Shown here: positions 32,902 through 41,872 of the stretch, piece by piece
How the letters are laid out: every line of letters begins with the position of its first letter
How positions within the stretch are numbered: the first letter of the stretch is position 1
Assembly: GCA_030041375.1 (NCBI GenBank)
Contig: JASHOA010000048.1
Span: 1-52,514, forward strand
Direction: 5' to 3'
Length of the DNA: 52,514 nucleotides
From: Acetobacteraceae bacterium
GTDB taxonomy: Bacteria > Pseudomonadota > Alphaproteobacteria > Acetobacterales > Acetobacteraceae
Notes under the pieces: model-generated
Told to the model about the DNA's origin: nothing
Seen by the model: the letters and a program-made list of their open reading frames with translations, nothing else
Databases searched by the model: none
Translations under genes and position numbers: made by a program

Positions 32902-33008
32902 CTAGACTCGTGTCGGGCTGACTGTGCAGCCCGACACGGGTCTCGCGGTTTATTTGAGCCCGCGATTCACGCCCTCCGACGATTCCGCCTCGGGCGATCG
33001 CGGGCTAG
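32902..33008 (-). repeat. 107-bp two-hairpin repeat, copy G (reverse orientation)
   Basis: Full length, CTAG at both ends, subtype GAATCG. The arm read at 32904-32920 has AGACTCGTG, giving a single wobble/mismatch pair. It lies between convergent genes, 10 bases after one stop and 67 bases before the other, a terminator-like placement as for copies C and E. Confidence 0.9.
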
Positions 33009-33074
33009 CGTCACCACGCCCTCCCCACACCCCGTCAGACCCGTTGCGCGGCCGGCGCCGGCCGCGCTGCGCCC

Positions 33075-36000
33075 TCAATGTTCATCCCATCGTGGCGGCC
33101 GGCGCAGGGTGATGGACGCCGGCCAGTGATCGTCATGGCGGTGCACCCGGACGCTGACCAGGATCCGCTTGATCCAGGCCTCCCTGACCAGGTCTTCGAC
33201 CGCTCTCTCATGGGCGCGGAAGGATCGCTCGTGCCCGGCCTCGGTGATCAGGGTGAAGCCCTCGAAATCTCCGAAGCGGTCGTACCTCAGGTCTGCCACT
33301 TTGCCGGTATACTCGGCCTCGCCCGCGTGCGGCGGGTGCGGCGGCTTCGGCTTGGGCTGGTTTGCGGTGCCCCATTGCGAGGGCGGGATCAGCACCGGGT
33401 TTCCGCCGAGCCCTTGAACGCGCCCGGTCACGACGTCGATCCAGCGCCTGAGCACGGGGTACCAGCGGTCGGTGGCCGGGATGCGCTGCTGGCGCCATTT
33501 CAGAATCGCGAGCAGGTTCTCTTCGGCGGGCAGAATTTCCTCATCGCGCTCCACCGGCACCCGCATCTGGAACGCACCGACCACGTAGCGCCAGTTCACG
33601 TCCGCCGCCGCCGGCCCTGCCGCTCTGCTGCCGGCCGACGCTATCACGACCGGCTGGTAGCGCCGCGAGGTCAGGCGCCGCACCACGATATCGAAGCTCT
33701 CGCCGGCGCGGATACCGTTTGGCAACTGCAATGTCATCAGCCCGGCGAAGCTCGCATTGCCGCCCCGCGGGATCGGCACGTACGTATAACCTGCACCGAC
33801 GGTGCAGCCGATGGTGTGGCTGTCCACCGCCGTCAGCGTGACCGTCGGATAGAGGCTCGCCGCAAGGCTCAGCACATCGGCAGAGTTCACCTGCGGCCAA
33901 TAGATCTCGGCCGTGCTGCCGTCCGGGGTATCGCCCCAGTCGATCATCAGCTCATCGGGATAAGTCGAAATCCCGGTGCCGAACGGCATCGGGCTCGGCC
34001 GCGCATCGAAGGTTTGCGGAATCACGTGCGTGGCCGGAAATCCCGGATTGCCGGATGGCTTCACTTGCAGGTTGCGTTGCGCGAGAAGGCTGGAATTGCC
34101 GGGATTCTCGACGATTCCGTTCTCGTTCTCGATCGGCGTGCCGCTGAACGCGATCTCGGCCACGAGACAGCAGTGCTCGCTCGCCGGCAGCCAGTACTGC
34201 GGGTCGTGCCCGCCGATCTCGAGCGTCGTATCATAGACGTTGAGGAAGCAGCCGAAATAGGCCCAGGTCTGATCGCGCCCGCTCGGAATTTCGATCGTTT
34301 GCAGGTTGACGCCGCCCGTCGCGAGGTCGGATTGATCGGCCGCGGCAAAGAACGGCAGGGTGCAGCCGTTGATATTGCCACTGGCATCCGTCCCCGGCAG
34401 CGGTGACGTCGGCGCATCCGGGCTTGCCGTGGGCAGGCTCGGATAGGTGATGTTCGGATCGTTCGACGACACGGCACCCGCCGTATTGATGTAGTCGGTA
34501 TCGAATGTCTGCGTCGTGAACATCCGGAAGAACACGCGCACGTCGGGCGCCTCGCCCGCCATCCCGGAGGCGCCTTGCAGCCGCACCCTCGCCAGCGCGA
34601 AATTGTAATTCATGTACGGATGCGCGGTATCGGACGGATTCGCCGTCGCCGGCGTGACCGTCGAATCGCCGGTCAGGGCATTTCCCTGCCCGGGCAGCAC
34701 CGGGTGGTTCAGGTCGAACGGATCGACACCGCCCGGATCGCCGTACGTATTGTCGAAATGCGTGATCAGCGCCCGAATATAGCTGTATGCCGCCGCCGTA
34801 TCGAGCGTGGTCGGATTGCCGCCCTGGAACGTGAACGGTACATTGTCGATCGGAGTCTGGTTGTTCGCAGTCGGCGTGATCGTGAAGACACGTAAGTCCT
34901 GGCTGAGATAGAACGCGTTCCCCTGCTGCGGATCCACATTGGTGAAATAGGGAGCCGCGCCGGCGGCGAGGAACATCTCCGTACTCGCCGTCAGATCCTG
35001 TGCACTGCCGAGCGCCGCCGAGCCGAATTTGATCTCCGCGCTCATCGCGACCGGCGTGATGCCGGTGGAAGGAAAGTCGTTGTTGACGGCGGCCGTCGTG
35101 AAAATGATGTCGAACGGGAAAAGGATGCGCTGCGGCGAATAGAGATTGCTCGAATCATAAACCGGCGCATAGGTCGCGCTCGGCTTGACGGTGACACCTT
35201 GCAGCGCGGGGAAGGCACCGCCGACAGCAGGCCAGACGATGCTCGGCACATCGATGCTAAGCTGCTGGACCGTGAATCCCTCGAGGGCAAGGAAGAACGC
35301 GCCGCTGAAAACCCCGCCGCTCTTGGCGATCACATCCTTCACTTCGTCCAGCCCGAATGTGCCCTTGTCCACGACGAAATAGAAGTTGGTCGCCGGCTGC
35401 TTGTAGTAGAGGTAGACGGCTCCTCCGGGCGAGTCGTCGCTCACGATCAGGCAGTTTTGCCCGCAGTCGGAATAGACCGTCTCTGCCTGCCACGAAATCG
35501 TCGCATCCGTGCTCGTGGCAACCGAATCCCCGACCTTGACCTCGATGTCGTACATCGCCGTCATCAGCGTATCGGGGTAGTCGGAGCACTGGGTGAGGCT
35601 CGAATTCGACGGTCCATAGCATTCCAGGGTTTCGCAGGCCCAGGTCAGCTCGTCGATGTCCGCCACGGTCAGGTCGGCCGCCGAATAACCCACAAACGAC
35701 GAGAGATAACTGTATTCGCTGCCGGACTGGCCGGTCAGCGTCATCACTCCCTGCAGCACGTCGCCGGGATTGACCGTGATCAGGCTCTTATAGAGCGCGG
35801 TGCCGCCCGGCCCGTCCACGTACCAGTTGGTGATCGACCAGTAGCTTCCGCCGCCGGCCTCGCTCGGCCCCCATTGCAGAACCGGCTGCAGAATGAACGG
35901 GCCGTTCGGCGTGGCTCCGCTGCCGCCCTGCTCGAGGCCGTTGAAGATGAATACGACCTGTCCATCATTGCTGCTCGGCGCCGGCGGCACGATCCAGGTG

Positions 36001-36356
36001 GTGCTGAAATACGCAATCGGGCTGGTCCCGGTATTCGACCAGCCGGTGTTTTCGATCCACCCGACATCGGGCAACGGCGCCGCAGCGGCGCGGGGCCTGG
36101 CCTTTCCGCCGGGCCTGTTGTGCTTCTGCTTCGAGGCCTCGCCCAGATCCTTGACCACCTTGCCGGTGGCGGTCTCAATGATTTGCAGGCGACCTCCCTT
36201 GCCGCTGACGTGATGACCGTGCTCGACGCGATGCACCTTCGACTTCGGACGCCAGCCTCCCGGCGTCAGGACCAGTTCCTCCTGCCCGGGCCTGGCGGTG
36301 CCCGGCGTCGGTGTCGGCGGTTTCGGGTCGGTCGGGGGATGTGGTGGGCGCGCCAT
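33075..36356 (-). CDS. Large uncharacterised protein (1093 aa)
   Basis: ATG 36356 has AAAGGA at good spacing. Residues 1-90 are Pro- and Lys-rich, with no signal peptide. Residues about 95-330 contain GWIENTGWSNTGTSPIAYFSTTWIVPP, then FIFNGLEQGG, ILQPVLQWGPS, GGSYWSITNWYV and the LTGQSGSEYSYLSSFVGY block; this reads as a concanavalin-A-like beta-sandwich of the kind seen in eqolisin-like and fungal secreted proteins. The middle is beta-rich with many Cys pairs. The C-terminal 90 residues (AEYTGKVADLRYDRFGDFEGFTL, then HERSFRAHERAVEDLV) form a separate charged domain after a Pro-rich linker. The function is unknown. Lack of a signal suggests a cytosolic protein or non-Sec export. A CRP-like palindrome lies 230 bp upstream. 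Confidence 0.7.
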   Translation of the reverse strand: MARPPHPPTDPKPPTPTPGTARPGQEELVLTPGGWRPKSKVHRVEHGHHVSGKGGRLQIIETATGKVVKDLGEASKQKHNRPGGKARPRAAAAPLPDVGWIENTGWSNTGTSPIAYFSTTWIVPPAPSSNDGQVVFIFNGLEQGGSGATPNGPFILQPVLQWGPSEAGGGSYWSITNWYVDGPGGTALYKSLITVNPGDVLQGVMTLTGQSGSEYSYLSSFVGYSAADLTVADIDELTWACETLECYGPSNSSLTQCSDYPDTLMTAMYDIEVKVGDSVATSTDATISWQAETVYSDCGQNCLIVSDDSPGGAVYLYYKQPATNFYFVVDKGTFGLDEVKDVIAKSGGVFSGAFFLALEGFTVQQLSIDVPSIVWPAVGGAFPALQGVTVKPSATYAPVYDSSNLYSPQRILFPFDIIFTTAAVNNDFPSTGITPVAMSAEIKFGSAALGSAQDLTASTEMFLAAGAAPYFTNVDPQQGNAFYLSQDLRVFTITPTANNQTPIDNVPFTFQGGNPTTLDTAAAYSYIRALITHFDNTYGDPGGVDPFDLNHPVLPGQGNALTGDSTVTPATANPSDTAHPYMNYNFALARVRLQGASGMAGEAPDVRVFFRMFTTQTFDTDYINTAGAVSSNDPNITYPSLPTASPDAPTSPLPGTDASGNINGCTLPFFAAADQSDLATGGVNLQTIEIPSGRDQTWAYFGCFLNVYDTTLEIGGHDPQYWLPASEHCCLVAEIAFSGTPIENENGIVENPGNSSLLAQRNLQVKPSGNPGFPATHVIPQTFDARPSPMPFGTGISTYPDELMIDWGDTPDGSTAEIYWPQVNSADVLSLAASLYPTVTLTAVDSHTIGCTVGAGYTYVPIPRGGNASFAGLMTLQLPNGIRAGESFDIVVRRLTSRRYQPVVIASAGSRAAGPAAADVNWRYVVGAFQMRVPVERDEEILPAEENLLAILKWRQQRIPATDRWYPVLRRWIDVVTGRVQGLGGNPVLIPPSQWGTANQPKPKPPHPPHAGEAEYTGKVADLRYDRFGDFEGFTLITEAGHERSFRAHERAVEDLVREAWIKRILVSVRVHRHDDHWPASITLRRPPRWDEH

Positions 36357-36667
36357 GGTCAGGTCCTTTCAGCGTTCTGAAGCGGGATTCCGATCGGTGC
36401 ATCTTTGCACTGTTCCGACTTAAAAACAACATCTCCGCCCGGAACCGCGATCGAGGCTCCCTCGCCACTCTCCTTGTCGCGGTGTATTCGAGGTCGATCC
36501 GCTCGCGGAGCGATGCCGGACCGTGCCCGAACCGGCAAGGGTCGTTCCGAGATCAGACGGATTAGCGTATGGAACTCGAAACGAATGTGACGCCGGTCAC
36601 ATCCGAAACGATCTGCCGGAGAGAGGCGCCGGGCCGGCGGGAGGAGGCCCGATCCGCCCGGATGCCG
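36357..36667. other. Intergenic region upstream of the 1093-aa gene
   Basis: 311 bases between the gltX stop and the start of the large gene, both on the minus strand. It holds the palindrome at 36585-36602 and an AT-rich patch (GACTTAAAAACAACAT, 36418-36433) likely to contain the promoter. No gene is supported here. Confidence 0.45.
36585..36602. promoter_or_regulatory. CRP/FNR-type palindrome
   Basis: ATGTGACGCCGGTCACAT is a perfect 7-bp inverted repeat whose core TGTGA-N6-TCACA equals the classical CRP consensus. It lies 229 bp upstream of the 1093-residue protein's ATG and 66 bp past the gltX stop (transcriptional sense). The actual regulator is unknown. Confidence 0.5.
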
Positions 36668-38014
36668 TCAGGCCGTGCTCCGCGCCGCCTCCTCGATCCG
36701 CGCGGCAGCGCGAGCGCGGCCGATCAGCGCCAGCAGGCTGGCCAGCGACGGGCCGTCCTCTTCGCCCGTGAGCGCCAGCCGGAGCGGATGGTAGAGCGCC
36801 CTCCCCTGCCTTCCGGTCGCGGCCGTGAGCGCCGCCGCATAATCCTTCCAGGTCCCCGCGCCCCACGGCTCAGGCGGCAGAAGAGCGGCCGCGGCGCGCA
36901 GGAATGCCTCCTCCCCTTCCTGCGCCACCGGCACGATCTCGCCTGCGACCACCTCCCACCACTGCCGCGCTTCGCTTAAGAGATCGATGTTCTCGCGCAC
37001 GGCATTCCAGAATTCCTCCGTCGCCCCCGCCGGCAAATGCGCACTCACCGTCGCGAACGGCAGATGCTGCAGCACGTGGCGATTCAGGATCAGAAGCTGA
37101 TGCATATCGAACCGCGCCGGGGAGCGCGAAAAGCCGGCGAGATCGAATCCCTCTGCAAGCGATTCGAGAGAGGAAATCCCGGCGTTTCCCGTCGTGCCGA
37201 GCCGCGCGAGATAGCACGCGAGCGCCTCGTGCGTGACACCATCGTCGCGCAAGGTGCGGATACCGAGGCTGCCGAGCCGCTTCGACAGCTTGCCCCCCTC
37301 TTCGTCGGTGAGGAGTGGCAGATGCGCAAAGGCCGGCAGCGCCGCGTTTTCTCCCAAGGCTTCCCAGAGATCGATCTGCACCGCCGTGTTGGTGACGTGA
37401 TCCTCGCCGCGAATCACGTGCGTGATGGCGAATTCCCGGTCGTCCACGATCGAGCTGAAGGTGTAGAGCGGCGTCCCGTCTGCGCGGACAAGCACCGGAT
37501 CCGAAAGGCTCGGCAGCGGTATCCGCCTCTCTCCAAGCACAAGGTCGTGCCAGCCGACGCTCTGCTCGGAAAGCAGAAAGCGCCAGTGCGGCGTCCTCCC
37601 GGAAGCTTCCAGGCGCGCCCGGTCTCGAGCGGTCAGATGAAACCCGGCGCGATCATAGATCGGCGGGCGACCGCGCCGCCTGAGCGCCTCCCGCTTGCCC
37701 GCCAGTTCCTCTTCCGTCTCGTAACAGGCATAGAGCCGGCCGCGCTCGCGCAATTCCGCCGCCGCCGCCTGGTATTGCGCCAGCCGCCGCGATTGATATT
37801 CCGGTCCCTCCCAGGCAAGACCGAGCCACGCGAGATCCTTCAGAATCCCCGCCACATGCTCGGGGCGGGAGCGATCGCGGTCCGTATCGTCGAAGCGGAG
37901 CAGGAAAGTTCCCTGATGCCTGCGCGCAAACAGGAAATTGAGCAGCGCTACGCGCGCATTGCCGATATGCAAAGGCCCGGTCGGGCTTGGCGCAAACCGG
38001 ACGCGAACGCTCAT
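36668..38014 (-). CDS. gltX: Glutamate-tRNA ligase (second, GltX2-type)
   Basis: 448 residues, class I aminoacyl-tRNA synthetase. RFAPSPTGPLHIGNARVALLN has the HIGH-type motif as His16-Ile-Gly-Asn19. GKLSKRLG (242-246) is the KMSKS equivalent. The YACYETEEEL segment and GEDHVTNTAVQ are typical. The short C-terminal anticodon-binding domain and KLSKR form resemble the second GltX copy of alphaproteobacteria, one of which charges tRNA-Glu and the other tRNA-Gln for later amidation. It is the last gene of a five-gene operon, 9 bases after nadE. Confidence 0.93.
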   Translation of the reverse strand: MSVRVRFAPSPTGPLHIGNARVALLNFLFARRHQGTFLLRFDDTDRDRSRPEHVAGILKDLAWLGLAWEGPEYQSRRLAQYQAAAAELRERGRLYACYETEEELAGKREALRRRGRPPIYDRAGFHLTARDRARLEASGRTPHWRFLLSEQSVGWHDLVLGERRIPLPSLSDPVLVRADGTPLYTFSSIVDDREFAITHVIRGEDHVTNTAVQIDLWEALGENAALPAFAHLPLLTDEEGGKLSKRLGSLGIRTLRDDGVTHEALACYLARLGTTGNAGISSLESLAEGFDLAGFSRSPARFDMHQLLILNRHVLQHLPFATVSAHLPAGATEEFWNAVRENIDLLSEARQWWEVVAGEIVPVAQEGEEAFLRAAAALLPPEPWGAGTWKDYAAALTAATGRQGRALYHPLRLALTGEEDGPSLASLLALIGRARAAARIEEAARSTA

Positions 38015-38023
38015 CGAGGCCGG

Positions 38024-39688
38024 TCAGAAGATCAAATCGGTGAAGCCGTTGGTGATCGGGTAGCGTCGGTCGCGACCGAAGGCTCGCGACGTGATCTTCA
38101 CGCCCGGTGGCGCCTGGCGGCGCTTGTATTCGGCCCGATCGAGCATGCGCCAGACCCGGAGCACCGTCGGGCGGTCGAAGCCCCTGGCAACCAGCGCATC
38201 AACCGACTGCTCGCCCTCGATCAGCCCTTCCAGGATCGCATCGAGCACGTCGTAGGGAGGAAGCGTATCCTGGTCCGTCTGGTTCGGCTTCAGTTCCGCC
38301 GACGGCGGCTTGGTGATGATACGCTCCGGAATCGGTGAGCGGGCAGAGGAGAGAGAGTGCGGCGGAACCTTCTCGTTTCGCCAGCGTGCCAGCGCGAACA
38401 CGGTCGTCTTGTAGACATCCTTCAGCACCGAGTAGCCGCCGCACATGTCACCGTAGAGAGTCGCGTAGCCCACCGACATCTCGCTCTTGTTGCCGGTCGT
38501 GAGCAGCATGTCGCCGAACTTGTTGGAGAGCGCCATCAGGGTGATGCCGCGCGCGCGGGCCTGGATGTTCTCCTCCGTCGCATCGGCCTGCCTGCCGTCG
38601 AAGACCGGCGCCAGCATGCTCTGGAAGGCCCCCATCGCCGGCGAGATCGGAATGGAATCGCAACCGATTGCCAGCCGCCTGGCGCATTCGAGCGCGTCTT
38701 CGAGGCTCTCGGCGCCGGTGTAAGGGCTTGGCAGCATCACTGCCCGCACGCGCGCGGGGCCCAGCGCATCAGCCGCCACGGCTGCGGAAAGCGCGCTGTC
38801 GATTCCCCCCGAAAGCCCGAGAATGACTCCGGGAAAACGGTTCTTGCGCACGTAATCGGCAAGCCCCAGCATCATCGAGCGGTAGATCTGCTCGAGCCGT
38901 GGCGGCTCGGCGGCGATCTCGCCAGGCGTGCAAACCAGGCGGCCATCGCGTCGCTGCCATTCGGTCAGCGCCAGCCGCTCCTCGAAGAAAGGAAGCTGCA
39001 CGGCCAGCGAGCGGTCCGGATTGAGCACGAAAGAGGCGCCTTCGAAGACCAGTTCGTCCTGCCCCGCGACCTGCGCGCAGAAAACGAAGCCAAGCCCCGT
39101 CTCCACTACGCGCGAGAGGGCAAGTTGGATGCGATGCTCCTGCTTTTCCACCTCGAACGGCGACCCGTTGATGGAAAGCAGCACCTCGGCGCCGCTTTCG
39201 GCGAGAGTCTCGGCAACCGTCGGCAGCCACCAGTCCTCGCAGATCATCAGCCCGAGCCGGAAGCCGCGGAACGAAACCGGGCCGGCCAGCGGACCCTGGT
39301 CGAACACCCGCTTGTCGTCGAACACACCGTAATTCGGCAGTTCGTGCTTGGCCCGCCGCGCGACGATCGCTCCGCCATCGAGAAGAAAAGCGGCGTTGTA
39401 GAGCTTCCCGTCCTCCCGCCAGGGCCCGCCCACGACCACGCCGGGTCCGCCATCGACGGTATCCGCGGCGAGCGCCGCTATCGCCTCTTCGCAGGCAGCG
39501 ACAAAAGCCGGCTTGCGCACCAGATCCTCCGGCGGGTAGCCGCCGATCGAGAATTCCGGCGTCACGAGAAGATCGGCACCCAGCCGGGCAGCCTCCGCCC
39601 GCGCCCGCCGGATGCCGGCAAGATTCGCTTCAACCGCCCCGATATGCGGATCGAGCTGGGCGAGTGCCAACTTCAGCGTTTCGGCCAT
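38024..39688 (-). CDS. nadE: Glutamine-dependent NAD+ synthetase
   Basis: 554 residues in two domains. The N-terminal nitrilase-like glutaminase has the triad Glu45 (TPEFSIGG), Lys114 (AKHELPNY) and Cys150 (MICEDWW). The C-terminal NAD synthetase has the P-loop GLSGGIDSAL and the TTGNKSEMSVGYATLYGDMCGGYSVLKDVYKT block. It makes NAD from deamido-NAD, ATP and glutamine-derived ammonia. It is 12 bases downstream of the TonB-like gene and two genes from the nicotinate phosphoribosyltransferase, placing two steps of NAD synthesis in the operon. Confidence 0.96.
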   Translation of the reverse strand: MAETLKLALAQLDPHIGAVEANLAGIRRARAEAARLGADLLVTPEFSIGGYPPEDLVRKPAFVAACEEAIAALAADTVDGGPGVVVGGPWREDGKLYNAAFLLDGGAIVARRAKHELPNYGVFDDKRVFDQGPLAGPVSFRGFRLGLMICEDWWLPTVAETLAESGAEVLLSINGSPFEVEKQEHRIQLALSRVVETGLGFVFCAQVAGQDELVFEGASFVLNPDRSLAVQLPFFEERLALTEWQRRDGRLVCTPGEIAAEPPRLEQIYRSMMLGLADYVRKNRFPGVILGLSGGIDSALSAAVAADALGPARVRAVMLPSPYTGAESLEDALECARRLAIGCDSIPISPAMGAFQSMLAPVFDGRQADATEENIQARARGITLMALSNKFGDMLLTTGNKSEMSVGYATLYGDMCGGYSVLKDVYKTTVFALARWRNEKVPPHSLSSARSPIPERIITKPPSAELKPNQTDQDTLPPYDVLDAILEGLIEGEQSVDALVARGFDRPTVLRVWRMLDRAEYKRRQAPPGVKITSRAFGRDRRYPITNGFTDLIF

Positions 39689-39700
39689 CCAGGGCTTCCT

Positions 39701-40687
39701 TCACTCGATGAGTATGTAATGCATGGTGGCACGGATGGTAATCCGCGGAGCGTCGGTCCCCGGCGGGAAGGGCGGCACCCACGCGCCCCGGAACATGCCG
39801 AGCCAGGCGGAATCGAGGAAGGGCGAGCCGGAACTTTGCAGCAGGCTGACCGCCGACACCTTGCCGCTCTTCTCGATCACCAGTCGGATCTCGACCGAAC
39901 CTTGCTGATCCATTTCAAGAGCGGAATATGGATAGTATTTCCGCTCATCGACCCAGCGGGTCAGCTCGGCCCGCCAGTCGGGGCCGATATTCCCCTCGAT
40001 CGCGAAATCCGGGGCAAACGCGCGGTGCAATTCCGATTGGCTGAGCGCGAGATTGAGCCCGCGGCTCGGTGCCGCCGGCGCCGCGCGCGGCGGCGTGCCG
40101 AATGAGAAAGTGGGCAGATAGAGGGTCCGGGGTGGCACCGGCGCCGGCCTCCTCGCGGGCGCGGGTGGGGCCACCGGCAACGGCGCCGGGCGCGACAGAG
40201 GTGGGGGCTGGAGGAACGCCTGCACTTCCGGCGCGGAGGGGACACGCACCGCGATGCCTGGCGCAATGTGCGGCAGCGGCGGCGGCACAGGCAGCGGGAG
40301 CGCCAGTGGCGGCGGCAGGGCCGTCGGCGCCGGCCGGGCATTCCTCTCCGGCGGTGCGGTCGGCGCCGGCAGGCTGGTCGGCGAGGCGGCAAGTGGCGGC
40401 CCATGCCGCATCGGGCGCGGCGCCGTCGTCCGCGCCGCGCCGCCGTGCTCGAACACGACCGCGATCGGTGCCGGCGGCACGAACGCCTCCTCGCGGTGCC
40501 GTTCGATGCCGATCACCAGTGCCGCCAGCACCACGAGATGCAGCAGAACCGACAGTGTTGCCGAACGCGAAAGCCGCCCGTAAGGCTCCCTGTTCGCTCT
40601 TCCGGTGAACCGCCGCCAATGCTGATCCGCCGGGGCCCGCCGCCGCCGCGTGGTCGTTCGCATGGCCGCTCGGGTACCCGCGCTCAC
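39701..40687 (-). CDS. TonB-like energy transducer
   Basis: A 328-residue protein with a cytoplasmic Arg-rich N-terminus (RTTTRRRRAPADQHWRR), one transmembrane helix (about residues 42-62, SATLSVLLHLVVLAALVIGI), a long Pro/Ala-rich periplasmic spacer (about 70-215) and a C-terminal TonB-type domain (AELTRWVDERKYYPYSALEMDQQGSVEIRLVIEKSGKVSAVSLLQSSGSPFLD). It would transmit proton-motive force to outer-membrane receptors. The start is GTG 40687, overlapping the upstream stop as GTGA; ATG 40663 is an alternative. No exbB/exbD or receptor gene is nearby, and its setting among NAD genes is unusual. Confidence 0.85.
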   Translation of the reverse strand: MSAGTRAAMRTTTRRRRAPADQHWRRFTGRANREPYGRLSRSATLSVLLHLVVLAALVIGIERHREEAFVPPAPIAVVFEHGGAARTTAPRPMRHGPPLAASPTSLPAPTAPPERNARPAPTALPPPLALPLPVPPPLPHIAPGIAVRVPSAPEVQAFLQPPPLSRPAPLPVAPPAPARRPAPVPPRTLYLPTFSFGTPPRAAPAAPSRGLNLALSQSELHRAFAPDFAIEGNIGPDWRAELTRWVDERKYYPYSALEMDQQGSVEIRLVIEKSGKVSAVSLLQSSGSPFLDSAWLGMFRGAWVPPFPPGTDAPRITIRATMHYILIE

Positions 40688-41862
40688 CCGCCCCGGCCGC
40701 CTCCGTGGCCGCCCCCGCCCTCCGGACGACGCAGCAGAAATTCACGCCCGACCTTCACCATCGCGACACCGTCATAGGCAACGATATCGGCCGTCGCATA
40801 GGTCTCCGACCAGATCTCCGGCAGGAAGCTGCCGGTGCCGACCACATCGATCGGCACCGCGGCATCCGCCATCACCTGGCATTTTCCGACCGAAAAGCCG
40901 GACGAGGCGACAATGCGCGCGGCGGGGAATCCGGCCTCGTCCAGCGCCTCGCGCAGGCGCCAGATCGCCGCCGCCGAAACCCCCGTGCCGACGAGATAAC
41001 GCAGTTCCGTCTCGCTGCGATAGCGCCGGATCGCCCCCGGCGCATGCCGCTCCAGAACGGCGTAGCTTTCCGCCGGATCGAGCCCCTCGATGAACCGCCC
41101 GCCATGCGTATCGAGGCGGACTGCCAGCCGCCCGGCCTCCGCAAGGCGGCGAAAATGGCGGCAGACAGCAAGCGAATCTGTAATTTCTTTACCGAAATAA
41201 TCGACCAGGACCGTAAGATTTTCTTCCGGAAAGGTCGCATGGAACATCTCGGCGGCGCGGAGCGTCGAACCGGCATAGCCGATCAGTGCGTGCGGCATGG
41301 TGCCGAGCCCGTGCGGCCGGCCGAACCAGTGCGCGGTCGCATTGTTGGCATTGCCGATGAATCCCCGCGCCCCTTCGCTCACCGCCGCAGCACTGCCGAC
41401 CGCGGCCGCATACGCCATCATCTCCTGCATCTCGGCCCCGGCGCAGTGCCGCGCCTCCATCGCCAGGAACCCGGCGTGCGGCAGTGCCAGGCACATCTGG
41501 TAGGCGTTGTGGGCGGCAACCGAAGGCGGCCCGATCTTCTGCAGGAACAGCGTTTCGAGATCCGAAAGCTGCGACAGGCTGCCGGTGATGTAGGCAAGCG
41601 GCTCGCCGGCGCCGACCCAGTTGCCCTCCGGATACATCACCTCGATGACGAACTCGCTCCCGCGCGCCTCCGCCGCCTGCTCCAGCCAGGAAACCATCAG
41701 CCTTGGCGCCGAGATCACCGGCCGGCGCAGGAACACCGCGTAGGTGACGCGCTTGTCCCCGTAGCGGTCCACCACGCGGCGCGTGCGGCTGAAATAGGTA
41801 TCCGTGCGCGCGGCGATATCGGCGTCCAGCAGAGAGAGGGCCTCCGGCCCGTCCGCAGCCAT
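40684..41862 (-). CDS. Nicotinate phosphoribosyltransferase-like protein
   Basis: A 392-residue NAPRTase-fold protein that would convert nicotinate and PRPP to nicotinate mononucleotide. Visible are ARTDTYFSRTRRVVDRYGDKRVTYAVFLRRP, ARHCAGAEMQEMMAYAAAVG, GTMPHALIGYAG, VDYFGKEITDSLAV, LDTHGG, and near the end IVASSGFS and DVVGTGSFLPE (phosphate-binding). ATG 41860-41862 is chosen since the earlier in-frame Met lies inside the DAHP synthase gene. The C-terminus is a Gly/His-rich tail (GGGGHGGGRGG). It is in one operon with nadE. Confidence 0.87.
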   Translation of the reverse strand: MAADGPEALSLLDADIAARTDTYFSRTRRVVDRYGDKRVTYAVFLRRPVISAPRLMVSWLEQAAEARGSEFVIEVMYPEGNWVGAGEPLAYITGSLSQLSDLETLFLQKIGPPSVAAHNAYQMCLALPHAGFLAMEARHCAGAEMQEMMAYAAAVGSAAAVSEGARGFIGNANNATAHWFGRPHGLGTMPHALIGYAGSTLRAAEMFHATFPEENLTVLVDYFGKEITDSLAVCRHFRRLAEAGRLAVRLDTHGGRFIEGLDPAESYAVLERHAPGAIRRYRSETELRYLVGTGVSAAAIWRLREALDEAGFPAARIVASSGFSVGKCQVMADAAVPIDVVGTGSFLPEIWSETYATADIVAYDGVAMVKVGREFLLRRPEGGGGHGGGRGG

Positions 41863-41872
41863 CGAGGAAACT

